DNA of 10,744 nt from assembly GCA_013298745.1 (NCBI GenBank), contig JAAFIT010000045.1, positions 1 through 10,744 on the forward strand. The letters run 5' to 3'. This document shows, one piece after another, positions 1 through 5,827 of the stretch. Each line of letters opens with the position of its first letter. The first letter of the stretch is position 1. Position numbers and translations under genes: made by a program. The stretch comes from Sphingomonadales bacterium. Lineage in GTDB: Bacteria; Pseudomonadota; Alphaproteobacteria; Sphingomonadales; Sphingomonadaceae. Below the pieces are notes generated by a model. That model worked only from the letters and a program-made list of their open reading frames with translations, had not been told where the DNA came from and did not search any database.

Positions 1-1010
1 CGGGCGCGGCGGTAGTAGAATTGGCAATCGCTTTCCCAGGTGAAGCCGATGCCGCCGTGCAGCTGCACGGTTTCTTCGGCCGTGAAGCTGAGGGCATCGA
101 GGCTGGCGACACGGGCTGCGGCGGCGGCCTGGCGCAGTTCAGCGCCTTGCGTATCGATCATCGCAACGCCGTGCAGGGCATGGGCGCGGGCGATTTCGAT
201 CTTGATATACATGTCGGCGCACTTGTGCTTGACGCCCTGATAGCGGCCGATGGTCTGGCCAAAGGCGACACGCGTCTTGGCATATTCGACGGTCATGTTC
301 ATTGCCGCCGCCGCCGTACCGATGGCTTCATAGGCAAGGATGACCGCGGCGCGATCGAGCCAGGCCTGATAGTGCGAGGCATCGCCCAGCGGCTCAGCGG
401 CAACGCCATTCAGCGTCAACCGGCCGTGGCGGCGAACAAGATCGAGCGTTTCGACGGTTTCAACCTTGGCGGCCTTCAAGTCGACGATCCACAGCGATGG
501 GCCATCGGCACTGGCGGCCGCGACAATGGCGAGATGCGCGCCGGGCAGATCGGCAACCGGCGCCTTGACGCCATTGAGCTTGCCGCCGCTGGCGGTAATC
601 GCAACCGTGGCGGGTGTTACCGCGCCGGGTTCGTTCCAAGCCGGCACGGCGATGATGCTGCCATCGGCGATGCCGGGGAAATATTTGGCCTGCTGGGCTT
701 CGGTTCCGGCGATGAGCAGCGCTTCGGTGGCAAGCAAGGTGGAAACCAGCGGCACCACGGCGAGCGCGCCACCGGCGGCTTCGGCAAGCTGGCAGCTTTC
801 CTCGGCGCTCATGCCGAGGCCGCCATGCGCTTCGGGCACACGCGCGGCGGTCCAGCCCAGGCCGGCGACTTCGGCCCAGAGGCCGGCATCAAAATCGGGC
901 GCATCCTTGGCCATCGCCTTGCGGGCGGCGGTGGTGCCGGCCTTTTCGGCGAACAGCTTTTTCGCCTGTTCGCCAAGCGCCTTGGCATCATCGGAAAAAT
1001 CGAAATTCAC
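1..1010 (-). CDS. Acyl-CoA dehydrogenase, C-terminus cut by window edge
   Basis: FAD-dependent acyl-CoA dehydrogenase, expected to introduce an alpha,beta double bond into an acyl-CoA and pass electrons to ETF in the cytoplasm. 336 codons are visible. The family normally has about 370-390 residues, so only the last few dozen are missing beyond base 1. The N-terminus MNFDFSDDAKALGEQAKKLF is typical of the short FadE-like branch. The C-terminal helical domain shows VAFGQTIGRYQGVKHK (about residues 248-263, the R..FG..I...Q..KH core) and LHGGIGFTWESD (317-328), a hallmark of this branch. The GTG start is chosen because GGGGAG lies 7 bases upstream and the N-terminus fits the family. It follows the sulfotransferase gene by 75 bp on the same strand. 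I could not place the catalytic glutamate confidently, since some relatives are inactive halves of heteromeric enzymes. The substrate is unknown; aliphatic, steroid or terpenoid acyl-CoA are all possible. Confidence 0.93.
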   Translation of the reverse strand, partial: MNFDFSDDAKALGEQAKKLFAEKAGTTAARKAMAKDAPDFDAGLWAEVAGLGWTAARVPEAHGGLGMSAEESCQLAEAAGGALAVVPLVSTLLATEALLIAGTEAQQAKYFPGIADGSIIAVPAWNEPGAVTPATVAITASGGKLNGVKAPVADLPGAHLAIVAAASADGPSLWIVDLKAAKVETVETLDLVRRHGRLTLNGVAAEPLGDASHYQAWLDRAAVILAYEAIGTAAAAMNMTVEYAKTRVAFGQTIGRYQGVKHKCADMYIKIEIARAHALHGVAMIDTQGAELRQAAAAARVASLDALSFTAEETVQLHGGIGFTWESDCQFYYRRA

Positions 1011-1017
1011 GTGCGCA

Positions 1018-1035
1018 CTCCCCAACAATTTGGGG
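1018..1035 (-). promoter_or_regulatory. Ribosome binding site of the acyl-CoA dehydrogenase inside a short hairpin
   Basis: Read on the minus strand, CCCCAA-ATTG-TTGGGG is a perfect 6-bp inverted repeat with a 4-base loop, followed directly by AG. The GGGG of its right arm plus AG forms the Shine-Dalgarno sequence (GGGGAG, 1023-1018), 7 bases before the GTG start. If formed in mRNA, the stem would hide the ribosome binding site. Next to it lies the perfect 8-bp palindrome GTGCGCAC (1011-1018). The ribosome binding site is convincing. A regulatory role for the hairpin is inference. Confidence 0.5.
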
Positions 1036-1038
1036 CAC

Positions 1039-1054
1039 CTTACCTTAACGTCAA
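1039..1054. promoter_or_regulatory. Candidate LiuR/MerR-type operator with embedded -35 element
   Basis: On the minus strand the sequence is TTGACGTTAAGGTAAG, an imperfect inverted repeat centred on TTAA. From memory, it resembles the LiuR-type MerR-family sites that control branched-chain amino acid and fatty acid degradation genes in proteobacteria (of the form TTGACGTTAACGTAAA, 14 of 16 identical). TTGACG at its left end would also serve as a -35 box. The only -10 candidate at 17 bp spacing (AAATTG, 1031-1026) is weak, and it would start transcription downstream of the ribosome binding site, so the promoter assignment is doubtful. Its position ahead of an acyl-CoA dehydrogenase suits a LiuR-like regulator. 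Confidence 0.35.
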
Positions 1055-1085
1055 CCGCGTGCAACCCGCGCCTTTTGGACAGTTT

Positions 1086-1808
1086 TCACGCGGTGATGCG
1101 GAACCCGGCAAGATAGTCATAATCGGCTCGGCAGGCGTCGGCGACGACTTGCGCTTCGGCGTCGAGCACGACCGGCTTGGTTTCGGGCGCCCCGAAACCG
1201 GTGGAGGCTTCGACCGATTCATACCAATGCGAAGCCCAGATGCCGTCAGTATCGCGGCGGCCCGGCGCCCAGCGCAGCATCGTCGGATCGAAAGGGATGC
1301 CGAGTGCCGCACACAAAGCCGCGAGCATCGGTGCCGGGTCAGCAAGAATATCGGACGAATCGATCACCGGCGGTGCCTTGCCGAGCCGATCGGCCTCACG
1401 ATCAAAATACTGCCGCTGGCGAGCAACGCCGAGGTGATCGGGCCGCACCGCGACGCGCTTGACGGCGTAACTGGCGACGACCCGCGCCGGATCGCGGATC
1501 AGAAACGCATGAGTGTGCGCCGCCAGATCTGCAATGCCGACCGGGCCTTTCATATGATGCGCCATATGCTTCTGATACCAGATAGGCCGCGCTACCGGGC
1601 CGGACATGGCGCGCGCGACGCTGTGCCAGTCGCAATCCATCGACGCGATGACGGCCTCCTTCATCGGCTGATCATCACCGGTGGCCTTCAGATAGGCGCC
1701 GTAAAAGGGTTCATCGCTGACCACCGTGTCGGCACGCGCGCCAAAGCTGCGCATCATCGCGGTCGAGAGATTGCGCGGGCCAGACCACATGGCAATGCGA
1801 TGGGTCAA
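1086..1808 (-). CDS. Sulfotransferase-like P-loop protein coupled to an aminotransferase
   Basis: 240 residues with a sulfotransferase fold. Both PAPS-contact motifs are visible: the 5'-phosphosulfate loop at the N-terminus (WSGPRNLSTAMMRSF, residues 8-22) and the 3'-phosphate motif FLIRDPARVVASY (102-114). Sulfotransferases move a sulfuryl group from PAPS to an alcohol or amine, but members of this branch are mostly uncharacterised. The HMAHHM segment (81-86) lies between the motifs. There is no signal peptide, so the protein is cytoplasmic. The start is TTG, read as TTGA so that it overlaps the TGA stop of the upstream aminotransferase; this suggests translational coupling. An internal ATG at residue 7 would cut into the P-loop strand and is less likely. 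From memory, plant branched-chain-aminotransferase-like proteins begin with a closely similar domain fused to the aminotransferase, which supports a shared pathway. The sulfotransferase fold is well supported; the activity is not. Confidence 0.85.
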   Translation of the reverse strand: MTHRIAMWSGPRNLSTAMMRSFGARADTVVSDEPFYGAYLKATGDDQPMKEAVIASMDCDWHSVARAMSGPVARPIWYQKHMAHHMKGPVGIADLAAHTHAFLIRDPARVVASYAVKRVAVRPDHLGVARQRQYFDREADRLGKAPPVIDSSDILADPAPMLAALCAALGIPFDPTMLRWAPGRRDTDGIWASHWYESVEASTGFGAPETKPVVLDAEAQVVADACRADYDYLAGFRITA

Positions 1809-2725
1809 GGCCGCCCCCGTGCCGCGACATCGGCGGCAATCAGCGCGCGATAGAGCCGTTGCAACCGCTCGACCATCGGGCCGCGGCCGTCGGTGAGCTT
1901 ACGGCCATCAATGCTGCGCACCGGCACGACGCCGGCAAAGGTGCCGGTGACGAACGCCTCGTCGGCACCATAGACATCGGTCAGCGAGAAATTGCGTTCG
2001 AACACCGGAATGCCATTGGCCTTGCAGAGCGCGACGACATTGCCGCGGGTGATGCCGCCGAGGCAGTAATCGCCGGTCGAGGTCCACACTTCGCCTTTTC
2101 GGACGATGAAGAAATGCGTCGAATTGCACGTCGCGACAAAGCCGTGCGGATCGAGCATGAGCGCCTCGTCGGCGCCGGCCTCGGTCGCCTGGATGCACGC
2201 GGTGATGCAGTTGAGCTTCGAATGGCTGTTGAGTTTAGGATCCTGGACATCAGGGAAGCCGCGCCGGACATGGACGGTGAACAGCGTGATGCCGCGCTCG
2301 ATCGTGGCTGGCAGCGGGTCCTTATGTTCGGCGATAATGACGATGGTGGCGGGCGACACGACGACCCGTGGGTCCTGATAGGGTGTCGAGCGCAGGCCGC
2401 GGGTGACCATCAGCCGAATATGGCAATGGTCCATGGTGTTGGCGTCGATGGTCGCATAAAGCCGCGCTTCCAGCTCGGCCTTCGACACGCCGATATCCAT
2501 CGCGATTGCCCTGGCACCCTCCCACAGCCGTTCCAGATGCTGGCCCAGGAACGCGCATCGCCCGGCGTGGACGCGGATGCCTTCCCAGACGCCGTCGCCG
2601 AGCATAAAGCCCGAATCGAAAACGCTGACCATCGCCTCGGCGCGCGGCTTGAGGTCGCCATTGACGTTGATCAGGATGGTGTTGTTGCGCGGATCGGGTG
2701 TGAAATCATGCGTACCTTGCGCCAT
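1805..2725 (-). CDS. Class-IV PLP aminotransferase-like protein (BCAT/D-AAT fold)
   Basis: 306 residues, fold-type IV PLP enzyme. Hallmarks are VSVFDSGFMLGDGVWEGIR (33-51), the GGITRGNV phosphate-binding turn (223-230) and ADEAFVTGTFAG near the C-terminus. The length suits branched-chain or D-amino acid aminotransferases. Two things are unusual. The lysine region reads DPKLNSHSKLNC (162-173), with two candidate PLP lysines (K164, K170) and spacing that fits neither IlvE nor D-AAT exactly. The motif that is usually ETNATNIF reads TCNSTHFF (199-206), so the glutamate that contacts the PLP ring nitrogen appears to be threonine. Substrate and even reaction type are therefore open: amino transfer, lyase or something else. 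AAGGA lies 7 bases before the ATG. The stop overlaps the start of the sulfotransferase-like gene, so the two are co-translated. Family call is secure; an 'IlvE' label would be unsafe. Confidence 0.92.
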   Translation of the reverse strand: MAQGTHDFTPDPRNNTILINVNGDLKPRAEAMVSVFDSGFMLGDGVWEGIRVHAGRCAFLGQHLERLWEGARAIAMDIGVSKAELEARLYATIDANTMDHCHIRLMVTRGLRSTPYQDPRVVVSPATIVIIAEHKDPLPATIERGITLFTVHVRRGFPDVQDPKLNSHSKLNCITACIQATEAGADEALMLDPHGFVATCNSTHFFIVRKGEVWTSTGDYCLGGITRGNVVALCKANGIPVFERNFSLTDVYGADEAFVTGTFAGVVPVRSIDGRKLTDGRGPMVERLQRLYRALIAADVAARGRP

Positions 2726-2751
2726 CCCAATTTCCTTGCAGCGACGTGGCG

Positions 2752-2780
2752 TCTATCGCGCCGTTCGGATAATCTGTCAT
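2752..2780 (-). promoter_or_regulatory. Candidate promoter of the aminotransferase operon
   Basis: The 86 bp between the divergent aminotransferase and LpxR-like genes must serve both. On the minus strand ATGACA (2780-2775) and GATAGA (2757-2752) are 17 bp apart, the only sigma70-like pair I find there. It sits about 26 bp ahead of the aminotransferase start. For the plus-strand gene I see GATAAT (2768-2773) as a possible -10 but no matching -35. Confidence 0.3.
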
Positions 2781-2811
2781 GGCATGGATTAAGCTGCAAA
2801 GGGGAATGCAT

Positions 2812-3786
2812 ATGTACCGATCAATCCTCTTGGCGACACTCGCGATTGGCGGTGCCAGCGCCGGGAGCGCGGCAGCGGCGCCCGAGGACCGGCCGGTGTT
2901 GAGTGCGGGCATCGAGAACGACCTTTTCGGCGTTACCGGCACCGATCGCTATTATACCCACGGCACGCGCTTCGCGTTTCGCCACGGCACCGACAGCGCG
3001 CCGTTCTGGCGGGGTGCCCTCGACTGGGCGCCGTTGTTACCTCGCGGTGCGCGCATGAGCTACGAAACCGGTCTCCTCCAGCTGATCTTCACCCCCAGTT
3101 CGATCCGGGGTCGCGAGGTCCGCCCCGGTGATCGCCCCTATGCCGGCATGCTCGCGGGAACGATCGCGATTGACGGGACGGCGCTCGATGGCCGCCGGAG
3201 CGACCAGATCAGCCTGACCGTTGGTTTGATCGGCCCGGCCAGCCTTGCTGAACAGGCCCAAAAACTGGTTCACAGGGTGCAGCAAGGCATCGAACCACGC
3301 GGTTGGCAAACCCAGCTTGGAACCGAACCAGCGGTGAACCTTGGATGGCGACGACGCTGGGCATATGCAGCACCAGGGATGGCAGTATCCCCGCACATTG
3401 GCGCTGCGCTCGGCAACGTCCACACCCATGCTGCTGCAGGTGTCACGCTGGCGATCGGGGCCGGGCTCGCAAACCAGCGTCCTGCCGAACTGGAGCCCTT
3501 CAGCCCCGGCCTGGCCGCGTTGCCGGCAAGCCCGCGCCCCGTCCTCAACCTGCTGGCGGGTGTGGAAGGCCGAGTCGTGGCAAGGAACCTGTTTCTTGCA
3601 GGGAACAGCTTCACCGACGGGCGGGGCGTCGACACGAAACCGTTGGTCGGTGATGCATTCGCCGGCGCATCGCTACGCTGGCGCGGACTGCGGCTCTCGT
3701 TCCGCCATGTCTGGCGCAGTAAGGAGTTTGTCGGACAGCGCGGTATCCAGCGCTTTGGTGGTTTTACACTTGATCTGCGTGTCTAA
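2812..3786 (+). CDS. LpxR-family outer-membrane lipid A deacylase-like protein (DUF2219)
   Basis: 324 residues. A signal peptide at 1-23 (MYRSILLATLAIGG then Ala-rich, cleavage before PEDRP) is followed by a beta-barrel of the LpxR family. In Salmonella, LpxR removes the 3'-acyloxyacyl group of lipid A in the outer membrane. The family signature GIENDLFG (33-40; the conserved Asn-Asp pair), TDRYYTHG (44-51), RPYAGM (108-113) and a LVHR histidine (H154) followed by RGW (163-165) are all present, matching the catalytic Asn/Asp and His of LpxR as I recall them. I chose the ATG at 2812 because AAAGGGGA ends 6 bases upstream; the ATG at 2806 abuts that sequence, and 2779 would place nine extra residues before the signal peptide. 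The barrel ends in Val, not the usual Phe. The gene is convergent with the DUF1192 gene and shares stop-codon bases with it. If the host lacks lipid A, as many sphingomonads do, the true substrate must be another lipid. Confidence 0.9.
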   Translation: MYRSILLATLAIGGASAGSAAAAPEDRPVLSAGIENDLFGVTGTDRYYTHGTRFAFRHGTDSAPFWRGALDWAPLLPRGARMSYETGLLQLIFTPSSIRGREVRPGDRPYAGMLAGTIAIDGTALDGRRSDQISLTVGLIGPASLAEQAQKLVHRVQQGIEPRGWQTQLGTEPAVNLGWRRRWAYAAPGMAVSPHIGAALGNVHTHAAAGVTLAIGAGLANQRPAELEPFSPGLAALPASPRPVLNLLAGVEGRVVARNLFLAGNSFTDGRGVDTKPLVGDAFAGASLRWRGLRLSFRHVWRSKEFVGQRGIQRFGGFTLDLRV

Positions 3787-3986
3787 TCGACATTTCTGAA
3801 AAGCGAATCCGCAGCGGCGCGGAAAGCGGCCGCGCCCTCACGCTTGGCACGGGCGCGAACAAGCTCTGCCTCCAGCGCGACAATGCGCTCATCAAGCTCG
3901 GCAATCGACAGCTTGTCGAGGTCCTCGCGGGCGAGATCGGCGAGGAGGTCGGATTTGCGGCGGGGCAGATCGGCTTCATCGAACAT
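3783..3986 (-). CDS. DUF1192 family small protein
   Basis: 67 residues. Acidic N-terminus MFDEADLPRR, then LDKLSIAELDERIVALEAEL (24-43), a predicted short coiled coil, and a conserved tail with AADSLFR (59-65). This is the pattern of the alphaproteobacterial DUF1192 family, whose function is unknown to me. Its place divergent from a PIG3-type quinone oxidoreductase is a neighbourhood I recognise from other alphaproteobacteria. No clear Shine-Dalgarno sequence precedes the ATG, and a promoter-like -35 lies 31 bases upstream, so the transcript may be leaderless. The stop codon (TAG on the minus strand) overlaps the TAA of the convergent LpxR-like gene. Confidence 0.9.
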   Translation of the reverse strand: MFDEADLPRRKSDLLADLAREDLDKLSIAELDERIVALEAELVRARAKREGAAAFRAAADSLFRNVD

Positions 3987-3993
3987 GGCCAAA

Positions 3994-4026
3994 ACCGTTG
4001 ACCGGAGCGGTCCCCAAGTCAATATC
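3994..4026. promoter_or_regulatory. Overlapping divergent promoters around a GACCG/CGGTC inverted repeat
   Basis: The 45-bp gap between DUF1192 and the quinone oxidoreductase holds two face-to-face candidates. Plus strand: TTGACC (3998-4003), 17 bp, AATATC (4021-4026), predicting a start at or next to the ATG at 4032. Minus strand: TTGACT (4022-4017), 17 bp, a weak AACGGT (3999-3994), predicting a start near the ATG at 3986. Neither gene has a recognisable ribosome binding site, which fits leaderless messages. The shared spacer contains the perfect inverted repeat GACCG-GAG-CGGTC (4000-4012), a possible operator. The plus-strand promoter is the better supported. Confidence 0.4.
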
Positions 4027-4031
4027 TCCGC

Positions 4032-5030
4032 ATGACCATTCCCAGCACCATGACCGCCATCGATCCCGCAGCACCGGGAGGGCCGGAGGTGCTTGTCCCC
4101 GTTACGCGGCCAGTACCGCAGCCTGGGCCGGGCGAAGTTCTCGTCAAGGTCGTCGCCTCCGGGGTCAACCGCCCCGATGTGCTGCAACGCATGGGACTGT
4201 ATCCCATGCCGCCGGGCACGCCGTCGATTCCGGGGCTGGAGATTGCCGGCACAGTCGTGGCGATGGGTGCTGATGTGGCACGCTGGCGCGTCGGCGATTC
4301 TGTCTGCGCACTCGTCGCCGGCGGTGGCTATGCTGAATATTGCACCGCGCCGGCCGGCCAATGCCTCGCCATTCCCGCCGGCATGGCGCCGATCGATGCC
4401 GCGGGCCTGCCCGAAACCTGGTTCACCGTCTGGTCCAACGTCATGGACCGCGGCCATGCCCGGCCCGGCGAGACTTTGCTTGTTCATGGCGGCACCAGCG
4501 GCATCGGTGTCACCGCCATCCAGCTCGGAACAGCGCTCGGGATGACCGTCATCGTTACCGCCGGCAGTGCCGACAAATGCGCCGCCGCGTTGAAGCTCGG
4601 CGCCGCGCACGCCATTGATTACAACGCCCAGGATTTCGTCGCCGAAGTGGCGCGGATCACCGACAAGCGCGGGGTCGATCTGGTGCTCGATATGGTCGGC
4701 GGTGATTATCTGCCGCGCAATATCCAGTGCCTCGCTGATGATGGCCGACATGTCAGCATCGCCTTTCAGCGTGGGCCGCGCGCCGATCTCGATCTGGTGG
4801 CCGTGATGCGCAAGCGACTGACCCTCACAGGATCGATGCTGCGCCCGCGGTCGATCGCCTTCAAGACGACGATTGCCGAAACGCTGGAAGGCGTCATCTG
4901 GCCGGAGTTTGAGGCCGGGCGAATTGCGCCGGTGACGGATAAGGTGTTCCCGCTCGCCGAAGCCGCCGAGGCGCATCGGCGCATGGAGGCTGGCGCCCAT
5001 GTCGGGAAGATCGTGCTGAGCATCGCCTGA
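4032..5030 (+). CDS. NAD(P)H-quinone oxidoreductase, PIG3/zeta-crystallin type MDR
   Basis: 332 residues, medium-chain dehydrogenase/reductase superfamily, zinc-independent quinone reductase branch. It is expected to reduce quinones or enone-like compounds with NADPH in the cytoplasm. The N-terminal GroES-like domain carries APGGPEVL (14-21), [19 protein letters not shown] (44-62) and IPGLEIAG (66-73), which are PIG3-like. The Rossmann domain has VHGGTSGIG (151-159), the MDR nucleotide-binding motif in place of a zinc alcohol dehydrogenase signature; no structural zinc cysteine cluster is seen. The start at 4032 gives [10 protein letters not shown], matching the LPTTMTAI-like N-termini of relatives; the ATG at 4050 is the alternative. 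It is the first gene of a three-gene operon, with the SDR starting 2 bp after its stop. The physiological substrate is unknown. Confidence 0.93.
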   Translation: MTIPSTMTAIDPAAPGGPEVLVPVTRPVPQPGPGEVLVKVVASGVNRPDVLQRMGLYPMPPGTPSIPGLEIAGTVVAMGADVARWRVGDSVCALVAGGGYAEYCTAPAGQCLAIPAGMAPIDAAGLPETWFTVWSNVMDRGHARPGETLLVHGGTSGIGVTAIQLGTALGMTVIVTAGSADKCAAALKLGAAHAIDYNAQDFVAEVARITDKRGVDLVLDMVGGDYLPRNIQCLADDGRHVSIAFQRGPRADLDLVAVMRKRLTLTGSMLRPRSIAFKTTIAETLEGVIWPEFEAGRIAPVTDKVFPLAEAAEAHRRMEAGAHVGKIVLSIA

Positions 5031-5032
5031 CC

Positions 5033-5815
5033 ATGAAGGCCGCGCTTGTAACCGGCGCTGCGCAGGGCATCGGCGAAGGCATCGCCCGGCGGCTGCTCGA
5101 CGACGGGATGATTGTCTGGCTGACCGACATCCGCGGTGATGCCGTTGCGGCGCTGGCGACAACGCTCGGCGACCGCGCCCGCGCCTTCAGCCTCGATGTC
5201 CGCGATGAAGCGGCCTGGGATGCCGCGATCGCGGCGCTGCTGGCGCATGACGGCCGGCTCGATGTGCTCGTCAACAACGCCGGCATCACCGGCTTTGAAG
5301 ATAGCGCCGGCCCGCACGATCCTGAACACGCCAGCCTGGCCGATTGGCGCGCCGTCCATGCCACCAACAGCGATGGCACGTTCCTTGGCTGCCGCGCCGC
5401 GATCCGGGCAATGCGGCCGCAACGCAGCGGCGCCATCATCAACATCTCGTCGCGATCGGGGATGGTCGGCATTCCGGGGGCGGCGGCCTATGCCGCGTCC
5501 AAAGCGGCGATCCGCAACCACACAAAGTCGGTCGCGCTCTATTGCGCGGCGCAAGGCCTCGGCATCCGCTGCAATTCCATCCATCCGGCGGCGATCCTGA
5601 CACCGATGTGGGAACCGATGCTCGGCGATGGTGCCGATCGCGCGGCGCGGATGGCGGCGCTGGTGGCCGATACGCCGCTGAAACGCTTCGGAACGGTTGC
5701 CGAGGTAGCAGCAATGACAGCTTACCTTGCCAGCGATGCTGCGGCCTATGTCACCGGTGCGGAATTCACCATGGACGGCGGCTTGCTGGCGGGATCGGCG
5801 GCAAGCCCCGGATGA
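5033..5815 (+). CDS. Short-chain dehydrogenase/reductase, probably NAD-dependent
   Basis: 260 residues, classical SDR. It has the TGAAQGIG cofactor loop (7-14), NNAG (81-84), serines at 139-140 (INISS) and YAASK (153-157) as the catalytic Ser-Tyr-Lys set, then the [13 protein letters not shown] segment that covers the active site. D32 at the end of strand beta-2 (LTDIRG) suggests a preference for NAD(H). The C-terminal MDGG motif (247-250) is typical. Family members oxidise or reduce secondary alcohols and ketones; many of this group act on hydroxyacyl, steroid or cyclic alcohol substrates, but none can be assigned here. The gene begins 2 bp after the quinone oxidoreductase stop without a clear ribosome binding site of its own, so translation is probably coupled. 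Confidence 0.95.
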   Translation: MKAALVTGAAQGIGEGIARRLLDDGMIVWLTDIRGDAVAALATTLGDRARAFSLDVRDEAAWDAAIAALLAHDGRLDVLVNNAGITGFEDSAGPHDPEHASLADWRAVHATNSDGTFLGCRAAIRAMRPQRSGAIINISSRSGMVGIPGAAAYAASKAAIRNHTKSVALYCAAQGLGIRCNSIHPAAILTPMWEPMLGDGADRAARMAALVADTPLKRFGTVAEVAAMTAYLASDAAAYVTGAEFTMDGGLLAGSAASPG

Positions 5816-5827
5816 AAGGGCGCAGCC

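Noticed and set aside
1551-1570. Two CATATG palindromes close together
   Set aside because: They fall in the HMAHHM codons of the sulfotransferase-like gene and are explained by its amino acid sequence.
21-1853. 610-codon open frame on the plus strand
   Set aside because: It lies antisense to the acyl-CoA dehydrogenase and the sulfotransferase-like gene, both of which show clear family motifs. Its product is Arg/Gly/Asp-rich with no recognisable domain, a common by-product of GC-rich codon use.
1805-2725. Annotation as the valine/leucine/isoleucine aminotransferase IlvE
   Set aside because: The active-site glutamate and lysine motifs differ from IlvE, so only the fold family is supported.
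1859-2902. 347-codon open frame on the plus strand
   Set aside because: Antisense to the aminotransferase gene over most of its length; the motifs of the minus-strand protein are decisive.
3783-5162. 459-codon open frame on the minus strand opposite the quinone oxidoreductase
   Set aside because: Only its last 67 codons (the DUF1192 protein) look real; the rest is the antisense shadow of the oxidoreductase and SDR genes.
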